Positions 26,798 to 36,064 are shown, numbered from the stretch's first letter. The stretch: 64,000 bases of DNA from Gelidibacter japonicus (GCF_010725055.1 NZ_BJKB01000003.1:293228-357227); one strand, 5' to 3'. Made by a program: numbers and translations. The notes: generated by a model not told the origin, from the letters alone.

Positions 26798-27580
26798 ATG
26801 ACAAATCCATATAAAAAATATCTCGACCAACTTTTTGAAAAGCTACTTTATTATCGACATATAAGTGGACGAATAAATAAAATATTACAAAAGGAAATTT
26901 CCCTATACAATACAGATATAGCTAACATTTATTTTGCTTCTGCTCTCGTTATCAGCGACTGGACTGGTCCAACTGATAATGGTTGGGAATTAAATTTTCA
27001 TACTGGGATTTATAGCGAAACGACGAAAGACAATTACAAAAAGGAAATTGAAAATATATCCTCAAGTCAATTATGTCTTCTTTATTCTCAATCTTTTGAA
27101 TCATTTGAAAGATTTTTAAAAGATTGTCTTTTTGATAAACTCGAACGAGATAATGAAATCAAGAAATATGTAATTTCTTTACTTCCCAAAAATCAAAATT
27201 CAGTTATATCAAGAAAAAATATGCCTGGTGGTAACCAATTATTCAAGATATTAAAAAAAGTAGGCGGAAAAACTTTTAGAAAATTTACTGCAAGTAATAA
27301 TCTTGATATAAAATTAAAAGAATTATGGACAATCTTATCAGAAGTAAGACACGCAATAACTCATAATGAATCAGCAATTGAATTAACTCGGATTAATAAA
27401 TCGGACCACCATTTTGATATTTTCAATTATCTGTTCAATTCTAAAAAAATTTCTGAAGATCAATTATTAATCGAATTAGATTATAAAAAATTTGAGAAAC
27501 TTATTAAAAGATTCTCGGAATTTGCTTTTCAAGTGTTTAAATTGATAAGTATTGAAGAAAAGTTAGAATGGAAAAAATAA
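26798..27580 (+). CDS. HEPN-like domain protein
   Basis: The 260-residue product is all-helical and contains RHAITHNE at residues 184-191, that is Arg184-x4-His189, the RX4-6H signature of HEPN domains, which are often ribonucleases. An upstream SFESFERFLKDCLFDKL helix is typical of MAE_28990/RiboL-PSP-type HEPN proteins seen in toxin-antitoxin and defence settings. No antitoxin-like partner lies beside it. The gene is AT-rich and lies between composite repeats B and C. HEPN membership is inferred from the motif and helix pattern; nuclease activity is not shown. Confidence 0.6.
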   Translation: MTNPYKKYLDQLFEKLLYYRHISGRINKILQKEISLYNTDIANIYFASALVISDWTGPTDNGWELNFHTGIYSETTKDNYKKEIENISSSQLCLLYSQSFESFERFLKDCLFDKLERDNEIKKYVISLLPKNQNSVISRKNMPGGNQLFKILKKVGGKTFRKFTASNNLDIKLKELWTILSEVRHAITHNESAIELTRINKSDHHFDIFNYLFNSKKISEDQLLIELDYKKFEKLIKRFSEFAFQVFKLISIEEKLEWKK

Positions 27581-27588
27581 TAACACCC

Positions 27589-27745
27589 GCTGGCCCGGGC
27601 TCCCGCTCGTGCTCACAAATACTATCGGCCAATATAAACCATAGAATAGTTTTAAATATACGTAGTTCTACTTATAGGAAAGGTTAGGGAAAGGTGGTAG
27701 ATTGGAGGTTGGAAATTTGGATTGATATAGTTAACTACCTAAAGT
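27589..27745 (+). repeat. Composite intergenic repeat C
   Basis: The third copy starts with a slightly altered REP hairpin at 27589-27614 and ends AACTACCTAAAGTT. A second REP (27753) follows after only 7 bases and starts another type of repeat. Confidence 0.7.
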
Positions 27746-27752
27746 TGCACTC

Positions 27753-27931
27753 GCTGGCGCGAGCATCCCGCTGGTGCCTTCATAAACCATCCAATTCCTT
27801 TTCAATTGAAGTAAACACCCTCAGCCTCAAAGTCATCTTTGTGGAGGAGTAATGCTATTTTATACCCACATGTTTCGAAATTTGCTATCTTGGTGATGAA
27901 TACATCTCGAAATTATAAATAATACGTCATC
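27753..27931 (+). repeat. REP plus gene-leader repeat R1
   Basis: A REP hairpin (27753-27778) leads into GGTGCCTTCATAAACCATCC and further on into CAAAG-CATCTTT, GAGGAGTAATG and AATTTGCTATCTT, just upstream of the lipoprotein gene. R3 at 29838 has the same order of blocks, and R2 at 28367 matches parts of it. TATCTTGG within it resembles a weakened -7 box. Confidence 0.55.
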
Positions 27932-28264
27932 ATGAAAAAATACTTATTCATTCTACTAATTGGATTAACCGCTTTAGGATGCTCAACAGATGATGATGCA
28001 ACAGATGCTGTTTTAGTCCTATACCATCAAACGTACTGTAGTGATCCATGGGAGTCTATCGATGACAACAGAGAGTTAGCTGACAAAATAAGTACCTACT
28101 TCGCATCAGAAAATATTGCAATCTCCAATTTAAAAATTGATGACAAAGGAACACCAGAAGCCTGTTTTGGATGTGGTTGTTTAACCGGTAAGCGGATAAT
28201 CTTAAAAGTGAATAAAAATGATTTAGATGCTATAAAAACCTACGGGTTTCAAGAATATAAGTAA
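27932..28264 (+). CDS. Small cysteine-rich lipoprotein
   Basis: The 110-residue product has a clear lipoprotein signal (lipobox ALGC, Cys17) followed by an Asp-rich linker. The mature part contains YHQTYCSDPW and ACFGCGCLTG, giving four further cysteines that could form disulphides or bind a metal. I know it only as an unnamed Bacteroidota lipoprotein type. The gene stands alone between repeats R1 and R2. Confidence 0.65.
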   Translation: MKKYLFILLIGLTALGCSTDDDATDAVLVLYHQTYCSDPWESIDDNRELADKISTYFASENIAISNLKIDDKGTPEACFGCGCLTGKRIILKVNKNDLDAIKTYGFQEYK

Positions 28265-28366
28265 AATAAAGTCATTTCAATACCGTGTAAAAGCAACGAC
28301 ATGCCAGCAAAGTACTGTGCTGAAAAAAAACCAGTAAAACCGTATGGATTCAAATCTAAAGGAATC

Positions 28367-28530
28367 CTGCTATCGCGAGCAGGAGGGTCATGCCGTCATT
28401 AAACCTTCTATTCACTTTAAATTTCAGCAATCATCCTTACCACAACGGCAATGCCATCTCTATATTGGGTCTATGCTGTTTTATACGTTCATAATTTGAA
28501 ATGTATCCCCTTAGTGATGCTCAATTTGAA
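28367..28530 (+). repeat. Degenerate REP-headed repeat R2
   Basis: CCTGCT / AGCAGG forms a hairpin at the head. A block at 28405-28455 (TATTCACTTTAAATT, then GGCAATG) resembles the 3' end of the ABC permease gene at 37763 in reverse. A later block (ATGCTGTTTTATAC, TTTGAAATGTATCC) resembles R1. The remaining gap up to 28747 shows only a non-credible frame. Confidence 0.45.
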
Positions 28531-28747
28531 TCTGAGCTACCTAAATAAAAACACTAAAGGAGCTTGTTTGCGTGTCTTAGATTTGGCTATTGGTCCAATT
28601 TGGCAGGTATTGTTAAGTTATTGGCAATCAGGGAAACGAAGGTGGATAAGACAACATGAAAGGCAGGTTTAATAAGGAAGTCAATAACTTACCACAATAT
28701 TTAAACTATTTATCGATTAAATGGTCTAAATCAATAAACGGAAACAA

Positions 28748-29782
28748 ATGAAAAATAAAATAATATTAATTTTTATGACTCTATTGTTTTTACAATCCTG
28801 CAATAAAAAAGACGATATCAACGGCACGGAAGTTGAAAACCCCATCTTGGAATTTAGTCCATCGCCTATTGCGTTGAATGGAATCGATGCGAAATTCTCA
28901 AAAGACATTTCCTATGGCCCATATCAAGAAAACACTTTTGACATCTTTATGCCCAAATCTACCGAGCCAACACCATTAGTGTTGTACATACACGGCGGTG
29001 GATTTTTAGGTGGAGAAAAAGAAAACCCTTATTCCCTAATGTGGAGTGGAAGTTGGGATTTTCCTAGCGAAATCAGAACCTTATTGACTAATAACATAGC
29101 ATTCGTATCTATCAATTACCGTCTTTTGGCATTTGAAGGGGACGAAGACGGCGTTTTAAAACCTTTAAACGACGGCAAACGTTGTTTACAGTATATTCGG
29201 TCCATTAGTAATGTGCTGAACATTGATAAAAACAATATAGTGCTTTGTGGTAGTTCTGCCGGAGGCGGCATATCGGAGTGGTTGGCGTTTTCAGATGATA
29301 TGGCGGACCCAACAAATCCCGATGCTGTATGGCGAGAATCTACGCGAGTAAAGGGGATTGCTGTTAAAGCTACCCAGGCGTCTTATGATTTGGAACGATA
29401 CGAAACCGATATTTTTGTCGAATACAATTTTACTTGGGACGACTATTTTCAAGAGGACCCCGATATGATTCCAAGATTTAATTCATTCTATGGTATGGAC
29501 TCATCAAACGAATTTTATTCAGAGCATATACTCTTATATAGACAAAAAGTTGATATGTTGGCCATGATGAGTGCAGACGATCCCGAATTTTGGGTTTCAA
29601 ATCCACAGACACCAGTAGTGGAGCCAACACGGCCCAATATCCTGAACCATCATTCTTTTCACGCGCGGACACTAAAAGAATGGGGCGATCGTATTGGTAT
29701 TCCCAATACCGTATCTTATGGGTATTACCACGACCCAAGTGGAGAGACTTTTGTGGATTTTCTGATTAGAAAAACACACTGA
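28748..29782 (+). CDS. Lipoprotein alpha/beta-hydrolase (carboxylesterase-like)
   Basis: The 344-residue product has a lipoprotein signal (LQSC, Cys18) and an esterase fold of the BD-FAE/hormone-sensitive-lipase type: YIHGGGF supplies the oxyanion hole and CGSSAGGG the nucleophilic serine. A candidate histidine lies near the end (YYHDPSG), but the usual final strand-helix part looks short and the acid residue is not obvious. It would act on esters outside the inner membrane. It stands alone between repeats R2 and R3. Confidence 0.8.
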   Translation: MKNKIILIFMTLLFLQSCNKKDDINGTEVENPILEFSPSPIALNGIDAKFSKDISYGPYQENTFDIFMPKSTEPTPLVLYIHGGGFLGGEKENPYSLMWSGSWDFPSEIRTLLTNNIAFVSINYRLLAFEGDEDGVLKPLNDGKRCLQYIRSISNVLNIDKNNIVLCGSSAGGGISEWLAFSDDMADPTNPDAVWRESTRVKGIAVKATQASYDLERYETDIFVEYNFTWDDYFQEDPDMIPRFNSFYGMDSSNEFYSEHILLYRQKVDMLAMMSADDPEFWVSNPQTPVVEPTRPNILNHHSFHARTLKEWGDRIGIPNTVSYGYYHDPSGETFVDFLIRKTH

Positions 29783-29837
29783 TAAAGATTTTCAGAATCT
29801 AAAAAAACCAAAGAACGGACTGACAAGTAGAATACTC

Positions 29838-30090
29838 GCTGTTGCGCGCGTTCTGATGGTGCCTTCATGAACTATCCCATTCATTTTAAATTGCATTAAC
29901 AACCATCGCTACAATGGCAACACCAGTGTTTTGGACATCAAGTTTAAAAAGCAGGAGAGGGGGCAATTGTCCATAATTTTCTTATTCGTTAATGAGATGC
30001 ACAAAGCCATCTTTTGAGAGGAGCAATGTTATTTTGAAACTCTCTTTTGATATTTGCTATCTTAGCTATAACTCGTTGTGTTGAATCAGA
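29838..30090 (+). repeat. REP-headed repeat R3
   Basis: A degenerate REP (29838-29863) is followed by GGTGCCTTCATGAAC, a block at 29869-29920 that resembles the end of the ABC permease gene in reverse (CATCGCTACAATGGCAACA), and a leader block with CAAAGCCATCTTTTGAGAGG and ATTTGCTATCTTAG as in R1. It fills the whole gap before the methyltransferase gene. Confidence 0.55.
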
Positions 30091-30933
30091 ATGGAAAAAG
30101 AAAAAAACATAGAAATACATGAGACAGCGTTTTTGACTTCAACGCTTCGTTCTTTAAATGAGGATCTGAGCCAAGATTATTTTGCCAAACTATGGCGCAA
30201 CACTAAATCGGACATATGGATCAAAAAATATCTCGACCTGGTGTCTTCGGAAGAGACCAATACCCATTGTTTAAGAAATAGATATTTTCTCGATACAATT
30301 AAAACACTGGTTGATGATAACGACGTCGAAGTCCTGATCAACTTTGGATGTGGTTTCAGTATGTATCCGTTTCTATTGGATGAACGATTGATACACATAG
30401 AAATTGACAAACCGGAAATTATCGATTATAAAAAATCGAAACTAATGAACTGGCAAAAATCAAATACACTCCCCAAACGGAACATTCACTTTATTGCCGT
30501 CGATTTCAGTGAGGATTACAAACAAGATTTGCTGACTAAAATATTCTCAATTAAAAACAACAAACCGTGCTTTATCCTCATTGAAGGGGTCCTATTTTTT
30601 TTGGACAGAAAAGAAACCGATATGTTGTTCGACTTTTTTAATATGATTCAAAAGCCGGGTGATTTTATAGGAAGTGTTTCTTTCCAGGATACCCTCAAAG
30701 AAAGCTTGGCATTTCGAAAACTGATGACCTTTCTGAATCAAATCGTTTCTAAAACAAAAGAAAGCGATTATCAAACCATTGCAGATGACTATTACCGATC
30801 TCAGCCAACTTATCAACTGATTGACCACCAAGACTATTTTAGCTTGTCAGCAAAATATGGGAACGTCATTCAACTCAACAAAGAAGAGATTCTAAACGAA
30901 AACTTTTATCTGCTTAAAAAATCCAATCGATAA
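30091..30933 (+). CDS. Leucine carboxyl methyltransferase-family protein
   Basis: The 280-residue product has the SAM-dependent methyltransferase pattern of the LCM/PPM family: LRNRYFLD before the SAM loop NFGCGFSMYPF, an acidic residue in HIEIDKP, VDFSEDY, and ILIEGVLFFL. The family methylates carboxyl groups, and bacterial members often modify small molecules or polyketide intermediates. No biosynthetic partner lies nearby. The gene is preceded by repeat R3 and followed after 12 bases by a transposase fragment. Confidence 0.78.
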   Translation: MEKEKNIEIHETAFLTSTLRSLNEDLSQDYFAKLWRNTKSDIWIKKYLDLVSSEETNTHCLRNRYFLDTIKTLVDDNDVEVLINFGCGFSMYPFLLDERLIHIEIDKPEIIDYKKSKLMNWQKSNTLPKRNIHFIAVDFSEDYKQDLLTKIFSIKNNKPCFILIEGVLFFLDRKETDMLFDFFNMIQKPGDFIGSVSFQDTLKESLAFRKLMTFLNQIVSKTKESDYQTIADDYYRSQPTYQLIDHQDYFSLSAKYGNVIQLNKEEILNENFYLLKKSNR

Positions 30934-30945
30934 TAAGAAAATAAC

Positions 30946-31209
30946 ATGGAGGATAAATTCAATAACAAATATCGGATACCGTCTGCCCGTTTACAATCGT
31001 GGGATTATGGTAACAGTGGATTGTATTTTATAACCATCTGTACCAAAAATCGCGAACATTATTTTGGTGACATCAGGAACGGCAAAATGAATTTATCGGA
31101 AATTGGTGACATTGTAACATCGGAATGGATCAAAACATTTGATATGCGTCCGGATATGAATTTGGAAATGGATGAATACGTTGTTATGCCTCGAAAAACT
31201 ACAAATTAA
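30946..31209 (+). pseudogene. N-terminal fragment of a RAYT (Y1 transposase family)
   Basis: The first 80 residues (RIPSARLQSWDYGNSGLYFITICT, then YFGDIRNGKMNLSEIG and a VVMP end) match the N-terminus of REP-associated tyrosine transposases. At the point where the family continues with the metal-binding Pro-Asn-His-x-His, the sequence switches at about 31192 into unrelated DNA and stops. The catalytic tyrosine part is absent, so it cannot be active. A second RAYT remnant is at 37002. Confidence 0.8.
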
Positions 31210-31604
31210 GACAAAATGCCATCTCTAATTCGGACACTTTAAAAGCTGCCAAATTATTTCATCAGAATTGGGTCATTGGTCCAAGACGAACAGAAGGAGA
31301 GTTAGATAAGGATTTTTATTCAGAAAGTTTGGATATGATAGTCCGAAATATGAGCAGACATTGGCAAGAGGATTGGTCAGATTTGGATACTATAGTCGCA
31401 CGAACAAGATTGGAGCATATTAAAGTGCCAACTTATATTATTGTCGGAAAGCACGATGCGGAGGATATCTTGCTAATCGCTGAAGAATATCATAGTAGAA
31501 TAGAAAACTCAAAGAAAATAGAAGTGGACAATGTAGCCCATTTGCTGACTATGGAAAATGCGAAACGATTTAATGAAATTTTGAAGGAGATTTTGAACGA
31601 TTAA
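31192..31604 (+). pseudogene. C-terminal fragment of an alpha/beta-hydrolase
   Basis: In a frame different from the RAYT fragment, about 136 codons run from the junction near 31192 to the TAA at 31604. They read as the lid and last third of an alpha/beta-hydrolase: IKVPTYIIVGKHDAEDI gives the acid loop and VDNVAHLLTMENAKRF the catalytic histidine. The nucleophile half is missing. A short product from the ATG at 31329 could be made but would lack activity. Confidence 0.7.
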
Positions 31605-31745
31605 AAACGGTGTAGCTTTGGTGTCTATATCAAGTAGTGCGATTCTTTAGTGTTTGCACATGATACCTAACACAGGTGGATGGTATCGTCAAATTTAGAG
31701 CGGATCAAATGCCAATAAATATTTAATTACCACAAGCAAAGAACA

Positions 31746-32852
31746 ATGCGAATAGCTTTAATTATAGGGATTGGAATTCACGGATTAATCCATTTATTAG
31801 GATTTTTCAAAGCATTTGGTCTATCTGAAATTAGTCCCATTTCACAACCAATTTCAAAAATGTACGGTGTAATTTGGTTATTGACTTCTCTACTCTTTGT
31901 CAGTACTAGCATTTTAATCCTGATTCGTAATGAGTATTGGTGGCTAAGTGGTTTTTTAGCACTGATCATTTCACAAATATTGATTATTATTTTTTGGTCT
32001 GATGCGAAATTTGGCACCCTGGCCAACGTGATTATTTCAGTAGCGATAATTATTGGATATTCGAGATTCAACTTTAGGAACACCATCAACTCAGAAAGAA
32101 AAACGCTATTTGAAAATTTGAATCGCCAACCCCCAAAAATAATTGATGAAGAAGTATTGATAGGTTTGCCAATAATTATTCAAAAATGGCTGGCCAATAG
32201 TGGGATTCTCGGTAAACAGACGATATCCAACGTGTATTTGGCGCAAGAACTAAAATTAAAAATGAAACCTGAGCAATCGGATTGGTACAGTGGCAGGGCG
32301 GAGCAGTATTTCACAATTGAACCCCCAGCATTTAATTGGAGTGTTCAAATGGAAATAAGTCCAGCACTGAATGTCGCAGGTCGAGATAGGTTTGAAGATG
32401 GAAAAGGTGAAATGATCATAAAATTACTTTCACTTATTCCGGTCGCCAAGGCCAAAAACGACCAAAAGGTCAACCAAGCCACTTTACAACGGTATATGGC
32501 AGAAATCGTTTGGTTTCCGTCAGCAGCTTTGAGTCAATATATAACATGGGAGCCAATCGACGATTTTTCTGCCAGAGCAACAATGGAATATAAAGGAACA
32601 AGAGGTTCTGGCGATTTTCATTTTGATAGCGATGGGAATTTTAAAAAATTTGTGGCCATGCGTTACAAAGATGCAAATGCAATCAAACCTGTAGAATGGT
32701 CTGTCATTGCCACAAAAACGGAAGAACAGAATGGAATAAAAATACCTGTTGAGTGTGAGGCAAGTTGGGAGTTAGAAAATGGAAAATGGACTTGGTTAAC
32801 ATTGAAAATAACAGACTTACGGTACAATCTTAAGGATATGCCTCTGGACTAA
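31746..32852 (+). CDS. DUF6544-like membrane protein
   Basis: The 368-residue product has three or four membrane helices in the first 115 residues, then a soluble domain with PPAFNWSVQMEI, LQRYMAEIVWFPSA and a late VECEASW segment. This order fits the DUF6544 (formerly DUF6920) family as I remember it, which has no assigned function. The soluble part is beta-rich and may bind a lipid-like ligand, but that is only a guess. It is single, with about 140 noncoding bases upstream. Confidence 0.7.
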   Translation: MRIALIIGIGIHGLIHLLGFFKAFGLSEISPISQPISKMYGVIWLLTSLLFVSTSILILIRNEYWWLSGFLALIISQILIIIFWSDAKFGTLANVIISVAIIIGYSRFNFRNTINSERKTLFENLNRQPPKIIDEEVLIGLPIIIQKWLANSGILGKQTISNVYLAQELKLKMKPEQSDWYSGRAEQYFTIEPPAFNWSVQMEISPALNVAGRDRFEDGKGEMIIKLLSLIPVAKAKNDQKVNQATLQRYMAEIVWFPSAALSQYITWEPIDDFSARATMEYKGTRGSGDFHFDSDGNFKKFVAMRYKDANAIKPVEWSVIATKTEEQNGIKIPVECEASWELENGKWTWLTLKITDLRYNLKDMPLD

Positions 32853-33032
32853 TCAATTGAATGCTTTGCCTATTAAATGACGGCGTATAACTCTGGCTAA
32901 GGGCGTCTCATGGGTTAGGTCATCCAATCATCACATTCATTTCGAAATCAACGAAAACTTTGGTAAAATATCGGACATGAAATTTTCAGTATTCCATTGG
33001 TAAATAGCGCTAAAAGTCAATAAAAAATCATG

Positions 33033-33040
33033 TATCTTTA
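33033..33040 (+). promoter_or_regulatory. Probable -7 element of the lipoprotein gene
   Basis: TATCTTTA differs at one position from the TATCTTTG form and lies 35 bases before the ATG at 33076. Confidence 0.45.
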
Positions 33041-33075
33041 GCCTTCCTAATTAAGATAAAAACCCCATTAGATTT

Positions 33076-34002
33076 ATGAAATATTTTATGTCCTGTCTGC
33101 TTGTCGTCTTACTATTTGGTTGCAAAGAGGTCAATTCTACAGATGAAAAGGCGGTGCGTAGATTTGTAGAACAATGGAACGAGTCCCATACTCAACTTAA
33201 GTCGGCCTACCTGTCCCGCGATTATATGGACATGGTCAACTACTACGGAAAACAGCGAACCAGAGTGCAAGTGCAGCAAGACAAAAAATTGCTGTTTGAA
33301 CAATTTCCAGACTATACACAGAGTATCCTAAACGACGAACTTGTCATTACGAAAGAGGCGGGAAAATATTTAGTGACCTTCATCAAACATGTCACTTATG
33401 ACGGTATAGAGGCAGATTACGAATCGTATCTTACAGTGACCATGAAAAACGGGGTGTATAGGATTCTGCGAGAAGGCGTTGCGGAAAATATCAAGGATCT
33501 TGATGCACCCATTTTCCCGAAGGCTCGCGAAAATATTCGCATCCTCGCTAATACGAGACAGCTGTTTGGCGATTTTGATGGTGATGGGCTCTCAGACTTT
33601 GCGACGGTGATTTCTCCGGAGATAAGCTCCTCTGTAAATGGGATAGTAGAATGTACAGGCGGATGCCATAGTATAATTGTCTTTAGCAGTACAGATTTAG
33701 AGGACATTGTGATTGAAGGTGCCTACCAATCGCAGTTAGAAAATCTTAAAGACTTGAATAGTGACGGCGCAGACGAGATTGGTTTTTGGGATATAAAACC
33801 CACATCCAAAACCCTCTATGTTTTTGATGCCACCAATGGTAAATTGCTCACCGAACCTATTGTAATCAACACCACCGTCCATAAAAACCTCAAACTGATT
33901 GACGTTTTCAAAAAATCAGGACGCAATAAGATCACTGTCACGCGAAGCGCTGAAGTAGATGGGAAATGGATTTTAGAAACTGAAGTAGTTGTGTTGGATT
34001 AA
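33076..34002 (+). CDS. Lipoprotein with FG-GAP-like C-terminal part
   Basis: The 308-residue product has a lipoprotein signal with lipobox LFGC (Cys16). The N-terminal half is a helix-strand domain (FVEQWNESH, YDGIEADYESYL) resembling SnoaL/NTF2-like folds. The second half contains FGDFDGDGLSDFATV and LNSDGADEIGF, the calcium-loop repeats (DxDGDGxxD type) of FG-GAP/VCBS beta-propeller blades. It is probably anchored at the outer membrane. I do not know its function. Gene neighbours give no clue. Confidence 0.65.
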   Translation: MKYFMSCLLVVLLFGCKEVNSTDEKAVRRFVEQWNESHTQLKSAYLSRDYMDMVNYYGKQRTRVQVQQDKKLLFEQFPDYTQSILNDELVITKEAGKYLVTFIKHVTYDGIEADYESYLTVTMKNGVYRILREGVAENIKDLDAPIFPKARENIRILANTRQLFGDFDGDGLSDFATVISPEISSSVNGIVECTGGCHSIIVFSSTDLEDIVIEGAYQSQLENLKDLNSDGADEIGFWDIKPTSKTLYVFDATNGKLLTEPIVINTTVHKNLKLIDVFKKSGRNKITVTRSAEVDGKWILETEVVVLD

Positions 34003-34024
34003 TCAAATACTTAAGCGTAAAAGT

Positions 34025-34072
34025 TTTAGACACCTCCCGATAGCAATCAAGATCATGAATGCATTTTTCACC
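34025..34072 (-). repeat. Dispersed ~45-bp intergenic repeat, copy 3
   Basis: Read on the minus strand it starts GGTGAAAAATGC, contains GATCTTGATTGCTATCGGGA and ends GTGTCTAAA, matching copies 1 and 2. It lies between two converging genes. Confidence 0.5.
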
Positions 34073-34221
34073 TTTAAACGTGACAAATCAGATATTCTCC
34101 AGTTCACGAACATGACTACCACAAGACAGATGGAACAGACTTAAAGTCTGTAGTAAAGGCCTGTACTTGGTGCTCAAAAATTACACCTCATTAGCAAATT
34201 ACAATTCCAATAAGACTACCC

Positions 34222-35514
34222 TTAGTTTTTAAATTCCCATTTGAGTCCAATAAACAAGGTAGTGGACACTAAAAGCAAGCCCAGATACCAAGAATTGGCA
34301 ACCAATTCAAAATAGGAGATTTGGCCCTGCGCAAAACTTAAAATCATTAAGACTTGAGCTCCGTAGGGTAATAATCCCTGTGTGATACAGGCGAAAATAT
34401 CCAATACTGAGGCTGTTTGTTTATTGTCCAAGTCGTATTGGTCGTTGATATTTTTGGCAATAGACCCTGATATAATGATGGCCACGGTATTATTGGCAAT
34501 GGCAACATTGATGCTTGATACCAAGGCACCAATCCCAAATTGGGCAGTTTTCTTATTTCTTATCAAGGCTTTTATCTTGATCAAAATATAGTCTATCCCA
34601 CCATTGAAAGCCACCAACGCCGCCAAACCTCCTGTCAATAAAGAAAGCAGAAATATCTCGGTCATGTCCGTAAAACCTACGTAGATGAGTTGTGTGAACT
34701 CGATGAGTGAGAAATCGGCATAAAACAAGCCCAAAATCCCTGCTGTGATGATGCCCAGCACCAAGGTGACAAAAACATCAAGACCGATAACAGACAATAC
34801 AATAACAATAAGATAGGGTGCTATTTTTAATACAGAATAGCTATAATCAACCGTTTCTTCGACATGGGCGTCTAAACGCAAGCCTTCAAAAATAAGAATG
34901 GCACTGGTCACAAGCGCTGCAGGGATGGCTATTTTGATGTTCGCTTTAAACTTGTCGCTCATTTTAACGCCCAAAGATTGGGTGGCCGCAATTGTCGTAT
35001 CTGAAATAATGGAAAGGTTATCTCCAAACATGGCACCACTCAATAAGGCGCCACAGAGAATGGCCAGAGAGAAACTGCCAGTATCTGCAAATCCAACCAC
35101 AATAGGCGCCAAAGCAACAATGGATCCAACAGAAGTCCCGGTTGATACCGATAGAAATGCGGCAATCACAAAGACACCAACATAAATGTATTGGTTATTG
35201 ATAAGGTCCATTCCCAAATGCACAATGGTATCGACACTTCCGGTGGCCTTGGTGACGGCGGCAAAAGCACCAGCGAGTAAATAGATCAAACACATGGTGA
35301 GGATTTTTGGATCGCCACAGCCTTCCAACAATGTTTTAATCTTAGTGTTTATGGGATGTTTAAACAGAAAAAACGCCACAATAATTCCTGCTATTACGGC
35401 AATGGGGGCGGGGAGTGCATAGAAATCCTCTTGAACAATCCCCACCCCCAAAAAGGTAAAGATAAATACGAAAAACGGCAGTAAAGCTTTAAAGCTTGGT
35501 TTACTAGTGGTCAT
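34222..35514 (-). CDS. NhaC-type Na+/H+ antiporter
   Basis: The 430-residue product is a polytopic inner-membrane protein with about eleven hydrophobic helices. Family markers include FLSVSTGTSVGSIVALAP and GAMFGDNLSIISDTT, which correspond to the conserved ion-binding loops of the NhaC group. The family exchanges sodium for protons, or related pairs such as lactate/malate in MleN. It is monocistronic and converges on the FG-GAP lipoprotein gene. No promoter box of the consensus type is seen. Confidence 0.88.
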   Translation of the reverse strand: MTTSKPSFKALLPFFVFIFTFLGVGIVQEDFYALPAPIAVIAGIIVAFFLFKHPINTKIKTLLEGCGDPKILTMCLIYLLAGAFAAVTKATGSVDTIVHLGMDLINNQYIYVGVFVIAAFLSVSTGTSVGSIVALAPIVVGFADTGSFSLAILCGALLSGAMFGDNLSIISDTTIAATQSLGVKMSDKFKANIKIAIPAALVTSAILIFEGLRLDAHVEETVDYSYSVLKIAPYLIVIVLSVIGLDVFVTLVLGIITAGILGLFYADFSLIEFTQLIYVGFTDMTEIFLLSLLTGGLAALVAFNGGIDYILIKIKALIRNKKTAQFGIGALVSSINVAIANNTVAIIISGSIAKNINDQYDLDNKQTASVLDIFACITQGLLPYGAQVLMILSFAQGQISYFELVANSWYLGLLLVSTTLFIGLKWEFKN

Positions 35515-35847
35515 ACTTCTGTTGTTGCAGAATCGGAATAAGAAAGTGACAGCAAATATTTAGGAAGGGATAACGTTTTTTCCAAAGTATTTGGCTTATC
35601 GCTTTAGCACCTTGCTCGTTATTGCAGGTTGCTACCTCTTATTTGAGATTCTTGATAATTAAGTGTGCAAAAATAAGAGTTTATGAGAGGTAAACCTAAA
35701 GTTTTGAGACACGAATTTCACGGATTATCACGAATTCATTTGTTACCTAGATGATACCTATTCATTTCACGAATGGAGATTTTAACAAGCACAATATTCA
35801 AGGGCAGGAATTCTCTGATAATTTGGAGGTTTAATAATTACGAACTG

Positions 35848-35920
35848 AACTAAATTCTCCTTCTTTTTAAGGAGGAGTGGCATCTGCTTCCGGAAAGAAG
35901 CAGATGTCGAGGTGGTTCGG
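35848..35920 (+). repeat. Double-hairpin element, copy 3
   Basis: The first stem is CTCCTTCTT / AAGGAGGAG and the second CATCTGCTTC / GAAGCAGATG. Compared with copy 1, both arms of the second stem changed together (T-A became A-T), so pairing is preserved. Downstream, near 35970-36000, a degraded REP-like block (GAGTGTCCCGCTCGTTC) is seen. The rest of 35515-36064 holds no gene. Confidence 0.7.
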
Positions 35921-36064
35921 AAGGTGATAAAAGCATTATTCAACCGCGCAAAGGCTCTTTTCTGCCCCACCTCATATGAGGTGAGTGTCCCGCTCGTTCC
36001 CCGCACATCAAATCATTATTTATCAGTAAATCCAGTTATACTTATGCCTTTGAATATGAAATAC

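Noticed and set aside
25253..31604. An integron with attC sites was considered for the repeat array.
   Set aside because: The repeats do not fold into the long imperfect palindrome of attC, the core sites RYYYAAC and GTTRRRY are not met, they are longer than typical sites, and no integrase is in the window.
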